Assembly (NCBI GenBank): GCA_013376735.1
Contig: VINJ01000001.1
Location: 2,108,001 to 2,172,000 of the forward strand
Length of the DNA: 64,000 nucleotides
Reading direction: 5' to 3'
Origin: a bacterium Scap17
Lineage (GTDB): Bacteria > Pseudomonadota > Gammaproteobacteria > Pseudomonadales > Halomonadaceae
Position numbers and translations under genes: made by a program. This document shows, in pieces, positions 9,458-16,654 of the stretch. The notes beneath the pieces were generated by a model. That model was given only the letters and a program-made list of their open reading frames with translations. It was not told the DNA's origin and did no database searches. Positions within the stretch are counted from its first letter, which is position 1; each line of letters opens with the position of its first letter.

Positions 9458-10720
9458 GTGAAAGAAAGCACGCATGACGGTATCACCGCGCTGGTCGGGC
9501 ATCTGGAGGGCGAGCTATCCAGAGCGCAACAGCATGCCCAGCTGACGGCCGCTGATGATCGCTCACTGATTCGCGCCCGCACGGATGTCGAAGCCGTGGC
9601 CGCCTGGCTCAACGAATATCGCCACAGTGCTCAGACGCTGCGCGCCTATCGCAAGGAGGCGGAGCGCCTGCTGCTATGGCTCAAGGCCGAGGGGGAGCAG
9701 GGCAGAGAATCCGCCCTGGCCAGTCTGGATCGCGAACGCCTTGAGCACTTCGAGGCGTTTCTGGCCGACCCTCAGCCTGCAGAGGTCTGGATCGGTAGCG
9801 TGCGTGCCCGCAAGCATCCTCAGTGGCGACCCTTTCGCGGCCCGCTGGCCCCCGCCAGCCGCCGTCAGAGCCTGGTGATCCTGCAGGGCATGTATGCCTG
9901 GCTGATCGAGGCCGGCTACCTGTCACGCAATCCGTTCCGGCTGATGCGCGACAAGCGCCGCATGGACAACCGCACGCTGCGCATCGAGCGCTATCTCGAG
10001 CGCCCCTTGTGGGACTGGCTGTGGGGGCGCATCGAAGCGCATTGCGAGGAGCTGACACAGCTCGGTGCTTCACCTGAGGATGGGGTGTCCCGCGAGCGCT
10101 TCGTGGCCGAGCGCCAGCGCTTTCTGTTCGCCTTCGCCTACTTGATGGCGCCACGCATTGCGGAAATGGCCGCCGCGAGGATGGGCGATATCGTCAAGCG
10201 GGAAGGCCAGTGGTGGTGGCGGGTGATAGGCAAGGGCGCCAAGCTGGCCGAGATTCCGCTGCCGCCGCCGATGCTCGAGGCACTGGTTCGCTGGCGTCGC
10301 CTGCGCGGGCTCAGTGATCTGCCGCAGGCACTGCCCGCCGACGAGTCGCTGCCACTGCTGGCGCGCCTGGATGGCACGACACCGCTCGGCGACAACCAGC
10401 TTTACCGCTTGATCAAGCAAACATTCACACAGGCCGCCATCGACATGCGCCAGCGAATCCAGAGTCCCGGCGATGCCAGCGAGCTGATGGCACGCACCCT
10501 CGATCAGGCAAGCCCTCACTGGCTGCGCCACACCGCGATCACCCATCAGGCACAGGCTGGGGTAGAGCTGCGCTTTCTGTCGCGCTCCGCCAGACACTCG
10601 CGACTGGATACAACATCTCGCTACCTGCACGCCGAGGACAGCGAGTGGCAGCAGCAGATGGCCAGACATACGCTGGCGACGCCAGGCCATCCGCCTGAGG
10701 CGCCAGAACACGACCCGTGA
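9458..10720 (+). CDS. tyrosine recombinase / site-specific integrase
   Basis: 420 aa from GTG 9458 (GGGAG eight bases upstream). N-terminal SAM-like core-binding domain (about 45-165: AAWLNEYRHSAQTLRAYRKE) and C-terminal catalytic domain. The catalytic set is visible: Arg in LMAPRIAEMAAARMGDI (about 231), H-x-x-R in PHWLRHTAITH (about 354), His/Arg in ARHSRLDTTSRYLHAED with the Tyr nucleophile (about 389). No excisionase, att duplication or phage genes lie nearby, so it looks like a resident chromosomal recombinase, not a prophage integrase. Divergent partner is the KfrA-like gene. Confidence 0.85.
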   Translation: MKESTHDGITALVGHLEGELSRAQQHAQLTAADDRSLIRARTDVEAVAAWLNEYRHSAQTLRAYRKEAERLLLWLKAEGEQGRESALASLDRERLEHFEAFLADPQPAEVWIGSVRARKHPQWRPFRGPLAPASRRQSLVILQGMYAWLIEAGYLSRNPFRLMRDKRRMDNRTLRIERYLERPLWDWLWGRIEAHCEELTQLGASPEDGVSRERFVAERQRFLFAFAYLMAPRIAEMAAARMGDIVKREGQWWWRVIGKGAKLAEIPLPPPMLEALVRWRRLRGLSDLPQALPADESLPLLARLDGTTPLGDNQLYRLIKQTFTQAAIDMRQRIQSPGDASELMARTLDQASPHWLRHTAITHQAQAGVELRFLSRSARHSRLDTTSRYLHAEDSEWQQQMARHTLATPGHPPEAPEHDP

Positions 10721-10832
10721 GCGCTGCTACAGGCGCCCAGGCCCGAAGGCGCCGTGCGTCCGGTGAGGTCAGGCGTTATCATGGCGACAGCGTATCTTCA
10801 GACACTTTGCAGTGACATCATCGGGAGTCAGC

Positions 10833-11264
10833 ATGAGCGACGCGCAACAAGCGCAGGCGGAACTGGTCGAGGAATTCAGCTTCTTCGACAACTGGATGGA
10901 CCGCTATCAGTACATCATCGACATGGGCAAGGCGCTGCCGGAATATCCGGAGGCATTGAAAGGACCTGAGACCAAGATCGACGGCTGTCAGTCCAACGTC
11001 TGGATTCACTCCGAAGTGCGTGGCGAAGGCAGCGAGCAGCGCCTGCATTTCCAGGCGACCTCGGACGCCGCCATCGTGGCAGGCCTGATCGCCGTGGTGC
11101 TGCGCATCTACAACGACCGGACGCCGCAGGAAATCGTCGCCACCCAGCCGACCTTCCTCAACGAGCTCGGCCTCGACAAGCACCTGTCGCCGACGCGCTC
11201 CAATGGTCTGCATGCGATGCTCAAGCGTATCTACGGCGTCGCCGAGCTGCACGCCAACGCCTGA
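10833..11264 (+). CDS. sufE: SufE-family sulfur acceptor protein
   Basis: 143 aa. SufE proteins accept persulfide sulfur from a cysteine desulfurase (SufS/CsdA) and boost its activity in Fe-S assembly. The acceptor cysteine sits in KIDGCQSNVW (about residue 52), and the N-terminal FFDNWMDRYQYIIDMGKALP and C-terminal LSPTRSNGLHAMLKRI are characteristic. Start ATG 10833 is preceded by GGGAG; an upstream in-frame ATG at 10812 lacks one. No desulfurase is adjacent, so SufE and CsdE cannot be told apart from sequence alone. Confidence 0.85.
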   Translation: MSDAQQAQAELVEEFSFFDNWMDRYQYIIDMGKALPEYPEALKGPETKIDGCQSNVWIHSEVRGEGSEQRLHFQATSDAAIVAGLIAVVLRIYNDRTPQEIVATQPTFLNELGLDKHLSPTRSNGLHAMLKRIYGVAELHANA

Positions 11265-11330
11265 GACCTGGCATTTTAGCTCTGATGCTTTAGCTATGAT
11301 GCTTCAGGTCTGGGCCGACACGAGTAACGC

Positions 11331-11386
11331 AAGACGCCCGCCATTTCAGTCTCGAGATTTCGAGCGGAATGGCGGGCGTCTTTTTT
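11331..11386 (+). terminator. intrinsic terminator after sufE
   Basis: 15-bp arms AAGACGCCCGCCATT / AATGGCGGGCGTCTT with an internal CTCGA hairpin, followed by T6. It also separates the convergent RES toxin gene. Confidence 0.9.
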
Positions 11387-11459
11387 GGGTTTTTCTCAAG
11401 AATTTCTCAGTGCTTTCTCAGGCTATTCTCAGCCTGTGCAGCAGGGCGTCTGCACGCCC

Positions 11460-12194
11460 TCAGCGATGCTCGCGCACTTCCAGCACATGCGTCATGGCCT
11501 GATGCTGCCCATCCCAGACATAGCGCAGGTGAGGCCCCTGAATGGGGATACTGACCGCCGGCGGACGCAGAATGGCAGCGCACTCGGCGCTTGCATCCAC
11601 CTGAGCGTGGCGCACGCTGGGGTAGAGCAGACCAAAGCTGCCAGCTTCTCGCAACCTGGCGGCAAAGGCCTGGCCGGCAGGGTAGCTGGCCATGTCTGGC
11701 TGACAGAGGGCGTTATGGCCCTCCCGGATGTCATGCAGTGGCTGCGTCACGCGATTGACGTAGCTGCGCATGGTCATTTCCTGGCTGGGCTGCGCGGTAT
11801 CGGCCAGAAAGCGCGCCATGTGGAAGCGGGTCTCGCTGATCGCGGTATCCAGCGTGCTGGCGCAGTAATAGACCCCGAAACTGCCATCGGTGAAACGCGA
11901 GGCACGCCCGATGTGCGTGAAGGCCGCCATCACCGGCGTGGAGCCCGGCCCGCTGATGCGGTCTTGCGGTGCGACGCGACTCAGCTCGCCGGCTTCTTCG
12001 CGCAGGCGATCATTGGTCAGCGCCTCGATGGCAAACGCCATCTCCAGCTCATCAGGCTCGAGAATATCCTCGAATACCGAAATGGGCGGGAAGGCACTGG
12101 AGATCACGCGCCAGGCGTTCTGCCAGTCCGGCAGCGTCAGCGCGGGCAGGGCGGAGTCATCGACATGCTTGCCTTCGCTCGTCCATTCGCTCAT
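11460..12194 (-). CDS. RES-domain toxin (NAD-degrading family)
   Basis: About 244 aa. RES toxins of type II systems deplete NAD+ (family knowledge). Visible motifs: WRVISSAFPP near residue 27, the Arg/Tyr/Glu core RASRFTDGSFGVYYCASTLD..AISETRFH, and Ser in LYPSVRHAQ. Start ATG 12194 overlaps the antitoxin stop (ATGA), indicating translational coupling. The frame is open further upstream, but that part overlaps the antitoxin gene in another frame. Confidence 0.87.
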   Translation of the reverse strand: MSEWTSEGKHVDDSALPALTLPDWQNAWRVISSAFPPISVFEDILEPDELEMAFAIEALTNDRLREEAGELSRVAPQDRISGPGSTPVMAAFTHIGRASRFTDGSFGVYYCASTLDTAISETRFHMARFLADTAQPSQEMTMRSYVNRVTQPLHDIREGHNALCQPDMASYPAGQAFAARLREAGSFGLLYPSVRHAQVDASAECAAILRPPAVSIPIQGPHLRYVWDGQHQAMTHVLEVREHR

Positions 12195-12592
12195 CCACGC
12201 ACTCCGTCGAGATAACGGCGAGTGTCGGCCAGCGAGACCACCTGTCCGGCCAGCATGTAGTCCAGCGCACTCTGGCCGTTGAAGGGTGCCGCCCGATTGG
12301 GGCGCCGCACCCATTCATGGGCCATCTCGGGCGTATTGCTGAACAGGATGCGCAGGGCCTTGTGGATCCCCATCACGTAGGAGATACGCTCCAGGGTGTC
12401 GTTGGGCAGGCGTACTTCCGGCAGCTTGCGGTACTTGTGGTAGGTGGTGGTGCCGATGCCCCCCAACAGCACGCGCTGATCCGCCGCGCTGCACTGCCAC
12501 TTCTCCATGATGTTGAAGAAGGACTTGAGGGCAACGCGGCCCGCACCAGGGCTGGTCGGGGACACGCGATCGAGGGCGGCTGCGGTGGACAT
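12191..12592 (-). CDS. Xre/MbcA/ParS-type antitoxin (DUF2384)
   Basis: 133 aa. N-terminal Xre-like helical part (VALKSFFNIMEKWQCSAADQRVLLGG) and C-terminal toxin-binding domain (ERISYVMGIHKALRILF, then WVRRPNRAAPFNGQSALDYML), the standard antitoxin partner of RES toxins. Start ATG 12592 is preceded by CAGGAGA (AGGAG box); the longer frame to 12724 has no support. First gene of a two-gene operon with the toxin overlapping by 4 bp. Expected to autorepress through palindromes just upstream. Confidence 0.87.
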   Translation of the reverse strand: MSTAAALDRVSPTSPGAGRVALKSFFNIMEKWQCSAADQRVLLGGIGTTTYHKYRKLPEVRLPNDTLERISYVMGIHKALRILFSNTPEMAHEWVRRPNRAAPFNGQSALDYMLAGQVVSLADTRRYLDGVRG

Positions 12593-12616
12593 GACATTCT
12601 CCTGCTGACTGACGAT

Positions 12617-12672
12617 GGCGTCACAGCTGACGCCATACACATGTGAATGATAACACAGAAATACTTCACATG
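12617..12672 (-). promoter_or_regulatory. operator region of the RES/Xre operon
   Basis: Two inverted repeats upstream of the antitoxin: GGCGTCA-CAGC-TGACGCC (12617-12634, perfect) and CATGTGAA-N17-TTCACATG (12640-12647 / 12665-12672, perfect). Their position 25-80 bp before the start suits antitoxin or toxin-antitoxin autoregulation (inference). Confidence 0.6.
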
Positions 12673-12754
12673 CGCACAGACATCCGCAAGACTCCGCCGC
12701 TCGCAGGGCACACGACCCAGTCACTCACCCCGGTCACTCGCAAGGCGTATGCCC

Positions 12755-13048
12755 TCAAGGCCTGGGGACGTCGTCCTGATCATGCGCATCACAGCAGCTG
12801 ACAGACGAGGCGTGCCCCTTGCGCGGTGGCACGGGGTCCACGCCACCCGGCCCGCCCAGCGGGTGACAGCGCGACAGACGCCTGGCCGTGAGCCAGCACC
12901 CCTTGAGGGGCCCATGCACCTTGATGGCCTCCAGTCCGTAACTGGAGCAGGAAGGATAGAAGCGACAGCGCGGTCCCAGCAGCGGGCTGAGCACCAACTG
13001 ATAGCCGCGTAGCAAGCCGGTCAGCAGGCGCGTCATGACCGACGTCAT
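12755..13048 (-). CDS. yidD: membrane protein insertion efficiency factor YidD
   Basis: About 97 aa. YidD assists YidC-dependent membrane insertion at the inner membrane. The diagnostic segment [21 protein letters not shown] and [31 protein letters not shown] are intact, with a variable Ser/His/Asp-rich tail. Start ATG 13048 (alternative ATG 13036); longer upstream frame overlaps hisI and is rejected. It lies 25 bp after hisI, an unusual place: yidD normally sits with rnpA-yidC. Confidence 0.85.
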   Translation of the reverse strand: MTSVMTRLLTGLLRGYQLVLSPLLGPRCRFYPSCSSYGLEAIKVHGPLKGCWLTARRLSRCHPLGGPGGVDPVPPRKGHASSVSCCDAHDQDDVPRP

Positions 13049-13073
13049 GCCGCGCCTGAAGGAGTGGCGACGT

Positions 13074-13520
13074 TCAGGCGTTGCCATACAGGGTGTTCGG
13101 ATCAATGATCGGCGGATCGGTAATCTCGGCACCTTCAGCATCCAGGCGCCAGTAGAAGCAGCTCTTGCGCCCGGTATGGCAGGCAGGGCCTGTCTGATCG
13201 ACCTTGACCAGCAGGGTATCGCCATCGCAGTCCAGATGCGTAGTGACCAATTTCTGCTGTTGGCCCGAGCTCTCGCCCTTGCGCCACAGCTTGCTGCGCG
13301 AGCGTGAGAAGTAGCACACGCGACCGGTGGAGAGCGTCTCGCGCAGGGCTTCGGCGTTCATCCACGCCATCATCAATACCTCGCCGCTGTCATGCTGTTG
13401 CGCGATGGCGGGAATCAGCCCGTCGCCATTCCAGGGCAAGGCGGCGATCAGCGCCTCCAGCGCGACCTTCTCGCCGACGTCGGCATTCTCCAGCGACTTG
13501 AGCAGTCCATCCTGAGCCAT
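13074..13520 (-). CDS. hisI: phosphoribosyl-AMP cyclohydrolase
   Basis: 148 aa, monofunctional HisI for the third step of histidine synthesis (opens the adenine ring of PR-AMP). The zinc-binding cysteines are in DCDGDT (98), PACHTG (114) and KSCFYW (121); [10 protein letters not shown] and [21 protein letters not shown] are family signatures. No hisE follows. Start ATG 13520 follows AAGGA. It lies downstream of znuB with a hairpin between and may be read as part of the zinc block; HisI needs zinc, so the linkage may matter. Confidence 0.9.
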   Translation of the reverse strand: MAQDGLLKSLENADVGEKVALEALIAALPWNGDGLIPAIAQQHDSGEVLMMAWMNAEALRETLSTGRVCYFSRSRSKLWRKGESSGQQQKLVTTHLDCDGDTLLVKVDQTGPACHTGRKSCFYWRLDAEGAEITDPPIIDPNTLYGNA

Positions 13521-13551
13521 TGAGGGTGTTTCCTTGCAAAGTCCATATCGA

Positions 13552-13586
13552 AGCCCCGGCAGTGTCATGTCACGCTGGCCGGGGCT
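13552..13586 (-). terminator. weak terminator-like hairpin between znuB and hisI
   Basis: 9-bp arms AGCCCCGGC / GCCGGGGCT around a 17-nt loop; no T-run on the transcribed strand. It may only attenuate read-through from znuB. Confidence 0.45.
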
Positions 13587-13616
13587 CACGCAGTATTCAA
13601 TATCACAAGCCGCGAA

Positions 13617-14441
13617 TCAGCGACGCAGTCCGCCACGAGCGCTGCGCCAGATGAGCGACAGCAGGTAGGCGACACCAGCCACCAGCACGATGGTCGCGCC
13701 GGCCGGCAGGTCGAACTGCCAGGAGAGCGCCAGCCCACCGGTGGTGAAGGCCATGGCCGCCAGGCTCGCGATCACGATCATCATGCCCAGTGAGCGCGCA
13801 TGATGACCGGCAAGCGCGGCAGGCAAGGACAGCAAGGCCAGCACCATGATCAAGCCCACCGCCTGCAGCAGCAGCACGACGGTGATCGCCACCATCACCA
13901 GCAGCAGCAGGTAGAGCGTCTTGACCGGCACGCCCCGCAGACGCGCGAACTCTTCATCGAAGATCACCGCAGTCATCGGACGATGCACCAGCAGCAACAC
14001 CAGCGCCAGGCCTCCCACCATCCAAGCCAGGGTACCGATGGCATCCGCAGGCACCAACAGCAGGTTGCCGAACAGATAGCTCATCAGATCGACCTTGTAA
14101 CCCGGGGTCTGACTGATGAACAGGATACCGGTGGCCATGCCGATGGCCCACAGCGCGCCGATGACGGTGTCTTCCTGATCAAAGCCCTTGAGACTGATGT
14201 AACCGATCAGCAGAGCGGCGAGAATGGCGCTGATGAAGGCGCCGACCAGCGGGCTTGCGCCCATGAAGTAGGCGATCCCCATGCCGGCAAGCACGGTATG
14301 GGCGATACCCCCGGCCAGATAGCCGATGCGGCGCACCACGACATAGGGGCCGACCAGACCTGCCGCAAGACTGGCCAGCAGACCGGCGAAGAGGGCGTTC
14401 TGGAGAAAATCCTGGCTGCCCAGGGCGGTGATGAAATTCAT
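13617..14441 (-). CDS. znuB: zinc ABC transporter permease ZnuB
   Basis: 274-aa ABC-3 family inner-membrane permease with about eight hydrophobic helices. It has GPYVVVRRIGYLAGGIAHTVLAG near the N-terminus and EEFARLRGVPVKTLYLLLLVMVA as the likely ATPase-contact region. It pairs with ZnuC (78 bp upstream) and ZnuA to import Zn2+. Last of the znuA-znuC-znuB set, downstream of zur and pyrC on the same strand. Confidence 0.93.
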   Translation of the reverse strand: MNFITALGSQDFLQNALFAGLLASLAAGLVGPYVVVRRIGYLAGGIAHTVLAGMGIAYFMGASPLVGAFISAILAALLIGYISLKGFDQEDTVIGALWAIGMATGILFISQTPGYKVDLMSYLFGNLLLVPADAIGTLAWMVGGLALVLLLVHRPMTAVIFDEEFARLRGVPVKTLYLLLLVMVAITVVLLLQAVGLIMVLALLSLPAALAGHHARSLGMMIVIASLAAMAFTTGGLALSWQFDLPAGATIVLVAGVAYLLSLIWRSARGGLRR

Positions 14442-14519
14442 GTAATGTAAGCCTAGAGCGCAGAGCGGGCGGTGTGAAGGAAGTGAAACAGGCCAGACGG
14501 ACAGTCACCGGCCGCGACA

Positions 14520-15350
14520 TCAGTGATGGTGATGGATCATCTGGACGTTTTCACCATAAAGTCGCTCGATCGATTCAGCGGTGAGTGTCTCGGTGTCATG
14601 GACGATCATCTTGCGGTTGAGGCAGGCGACCCGATCGACGTAGTCACTGATGAAGCCGAGATCGTGACTGATCACTACCACGCTCATGCGGTTGGCCAGG
14701 CGATTGAACAGCTCGAACAGGGAGCGCTCGCCGTCGCTGTCGACACTCGCGGTGGGCTCATCCAGCAGCAGCAACTGAGGCTCGGCCGCCAGGGCGCGGG
14801 CGATCAGCACACGCTGCAGCTGACCGCCGGAAAGGGCATCGATATGCCGACGGCGCAGATGACTGATGCCGACTTCTTCCAGCACTGCACCGATCGCTTC
14901 ACGGTCCGCGCGTGGCCAGGGGCCCCACTGACGACGACGCCCCTGGCGCCCCATCAGCACGACGTCTTCCACGCGGATGGGGAAGCGCTTCACGAAGTTG
15001 GCAAACTGCGGCACATAGCCGATATGGCGCGCGGCAGCCTTGGGCGTGCGCCCCAGCACGCGGACACAGCCAGCCGCCGGCTTGTGAAGACCGAGTATCA
15101 GCTTGAGCAGCGTGCTCTTGCCGCCACCGTTGGGCCCGATCAGTCCCACGATCTCGCGCGCGCCGACCTGAAAGTCGACATCGTCGAGAATGAGCTGCTC
15201 GCCATAACGGAAGGTCACGCCGCGAATATCAATGGCATCCGGTGCATCTGCCGGCACCGGGCGAAAGACCGGTCCGACACTGCGCCCGGTGGCTGACGCC
15301 TCCGGATGGCTGTCCGCACGCGGGCGCGCGACGGAGATGGGGCTGACCAT
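14520..15350 (-). CDS. znuC: zinc ABC transporter ATP-binding protein ZnuC
   Basis: About 276 aa. Cytoplasmic ATPase with Walker A GPNGGGKST, Q-loop GYVPQFANF, signature LSGGQLQR, Walker B LLLLDEPTASVD and His switch ISHDLGF. The last residues are a run of histidines (QMIHHHH), as in other ZnuC proteins and possibly zinc-sensing. Start chosen at ATG 15350; the frame runs 24 codons further up without support. It has an unusually long (about 45-residue) Ser/Pro/Arg-rich N-terminal extension before IDIRGVTFRYG. Confidence 0.93.
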   Translation of the reverse strand: MVSPISVARPRADSHPEASATGRSVGPVFRPVPADAPDAIDIRGVTFRYGEQLILDDVDFQVGAREIVGLIGPNGGGKSTLLKLILGLHKPAAGCVRVLGRTPKAAARHIGYVPQFANFVKRFPIRVEDVVLMGRQGRRRQWGPWPRADREAIGAVLEEVGISHLRRRHIDALSGGQLQRVLIARALAAEPQLLLLDEPTASVDSDGERSLFELFNRLANRMSVVVISHDLGFISDYVDRVACLNRKMIVHDTETLTAESIERLYGENVQMIHHHH

Positions 15351-15462
15351 GACGTAAGGTACCTCGTTGCAACGCAGACGGGCGCATGAGCGCCCGTCTG
15401 ACTTTTCGATGGGGCAGGGCATTGTGCAAGATCAGACGCCATGCGCAATACCTGGCCGGCAA

Positions 15463-16578
15463 TTACTGGCTGTCAGTCAACTCGAAACCCGCCTTCAGCG
15501 CTTCGGTGGCGTGCTTCAGGTTGTCGAGATAGTCCTCTGCCAGCGGGTCCAGCACAGCCACTTCGGCCTCCAGGGAGCTGGCGATCCGCTTGGCTGCCGT
15601 CTGGGAGAACTGCCCCGAGACGAAAATGGTGCCGATGTTCTCATCCTTGGCACGCGTGATCAGCGTGGCCATCTCGCGCGGCGTGGGCTCACGACCACTG
15701 ACTTCAATGGCATGCTGCTCGAGCGAGTAGCGGTCCGCGAAGTAGCCGAAGCTGGGATGGAAGATCAGGAAGTTGCGGCCCTTGTAGGGTGCCAGCGTCT
15801 GAGCGATCTGCGCATCCAGCTCGCTCAAGGCCTTGAGCAGATGCTGCTCATTGGCATCGATCTCGCTGGCATGTTGCGGCAGGCGTGCCTCAAGCACCTC
15901 GGCGGCACGCTCGACGACGGTCTGCATGCGCTGCGGGTCCAGCCAGAGGTGGGGATCGGCTTCGCCGAGATCGCCATGCTCGTGCTCGTCATGATCCGCG
16001 TGGGCTTCATGCTCATGCTCATGCTCGTCGTGATCCGCGTGGGCTTCATGCTCATGCTCGTCATGATCCGCGTGGGCTTCATGCTCATGCTCGTCGTGAT
16101 CCGCGCCATGATCATGATGATGCGCTTCGCCACTGCCGAAGTGGCGTGTGTTGAGACCCTCCTCAAGATGCACCACTTGCATCTCGGCGTTGTTCTTCTC
16201 CAGGCGCGGCAACCACACCTGCTCGAAGGGCACACCGATGGCCAGATAGAGCGGGACTGTCGACAGCTCGGCCACCTGGCGTGGTGTCGGGTCATAGGCG
16301 TGCGGGTTGTCGCCCGGCTTGGCCAGGGTGGTGATCTCGACATGCTCACCGGCCAGCTGATCGACCATCCACGCGATGGGCGGCACGCTGACGGCCACAT
16401 GCAGAGGGGCGCTGTCCTGGGCGTGGGCGGCAGGCGTCGCGAAGGCGGCAAGCGCGCCCAGCACACTCAGCGGCAGGGCACGCGCGGCCCGCGGACCCAG
16501 CGTGCGCTGGACCCGGGACAGCAGCTTTTCACACAACATTTGGCGAGACGCCAGGGGAGAGCCCGCATACATACTCAT
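15463..16578 (-). CDS. znuA: zinc ABC transporter substrate-binding protein ZnuA
   Basis: About 371-aa periplasmic zinc-binding protein. Long basic N-region, then signal helix ending AAHAQ (about residue 54). Metal-site His in GDNPHAYDPTP (about 93), a His/Asp/Glu-rich loop at about 146-202, and FHPSFGYFADRY. The loop holds four 10-12-residue units of type HADHDEHEHEA, encoded by near-perfect DNA repeats. Such loops scavenge zinc in ZnuA proteins. Start ATG 16578 follows AAGGAAG at good spacing. First gene of znuACB, 76 bp after pyrC; no Zur box lies directly in front, so transcription may come from the box before pyrC. Confidence 0.93.
   Translation of the reverse strand: MSMYAGSPLASRQMLCEKLLSRVQRTLGPRAARALPLSVLGALAAFATPAAHAQDSAPLHVAVSVPPIAWMVDQLAGEHVEITTLAKPGDNPHAYDPTPRQVAELSTVPLYLAIGVPFEQVWLPRLEKNNAEMQVVHLEEGLNTRHFGSGEAHHHDHGADHDEHEHEAHADHDEHEHEAHADHDEHEHEHEAHADHDEHEHGDLGEADPHLWLDPQRMQTVVERAAEVLEARLPQHASEIDANEQHLLKALSELDAQIAQTLAPYKGRNFLIFHPSFGYFADRYSLEQHAIEVSGREPTPREMATLITRAKDENIGTIFVSGQFSQTAAKRIASSLEAEVAVLDPLAEDYLDNLKHATEALKAGFELTDSQ
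15966..16112 (-). repeat. in-frame tandem repeat coding the ZnuA His-rich loop
   Basis: Four near-identical copies of a 30-36-bp unit (core on the plus strand: CATGCTCATGCTCGTC plus GATCCGCGTGGGCTT) inside znuA. Unit number is likely to vary between strains by slippage and would change the number of metal-binding residues. Confidence 0.8.
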
Positions 16579-16621
16579 GACACCACTTCCTTTGCTAGTG
16601 ATCACGACATGATGCGGGCAG

Positions 16622-16644
16622 GGCGTGCCGAGAACCGGCACGCC
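16622..16644 (-). other. hairpin between pyrC-type gene and znuA
   Basis: GGCGTGCCG / CGGCACGCC, 9-bp arms with a short loop, without T-run. It may be an mRNA-processing or attenuating stem within the zinc operon. Confidence 0.4.
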
Positions 16645-16654
16645 AGGACCGCCA

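Noticed and set aside
9458-10720. Prophage or integrative element based on the recombinase gene
   Set aside because: No phage structural genes, tRNA, att-like direct repeats or conjugation genes occur within reach, and the neighbours are core genes.
15966-16112. CRISPR-like array
   Set aside because: The short regular repeats are in frame within znuA and encode the metal-binding loop; there are no spacers of unique sequence.
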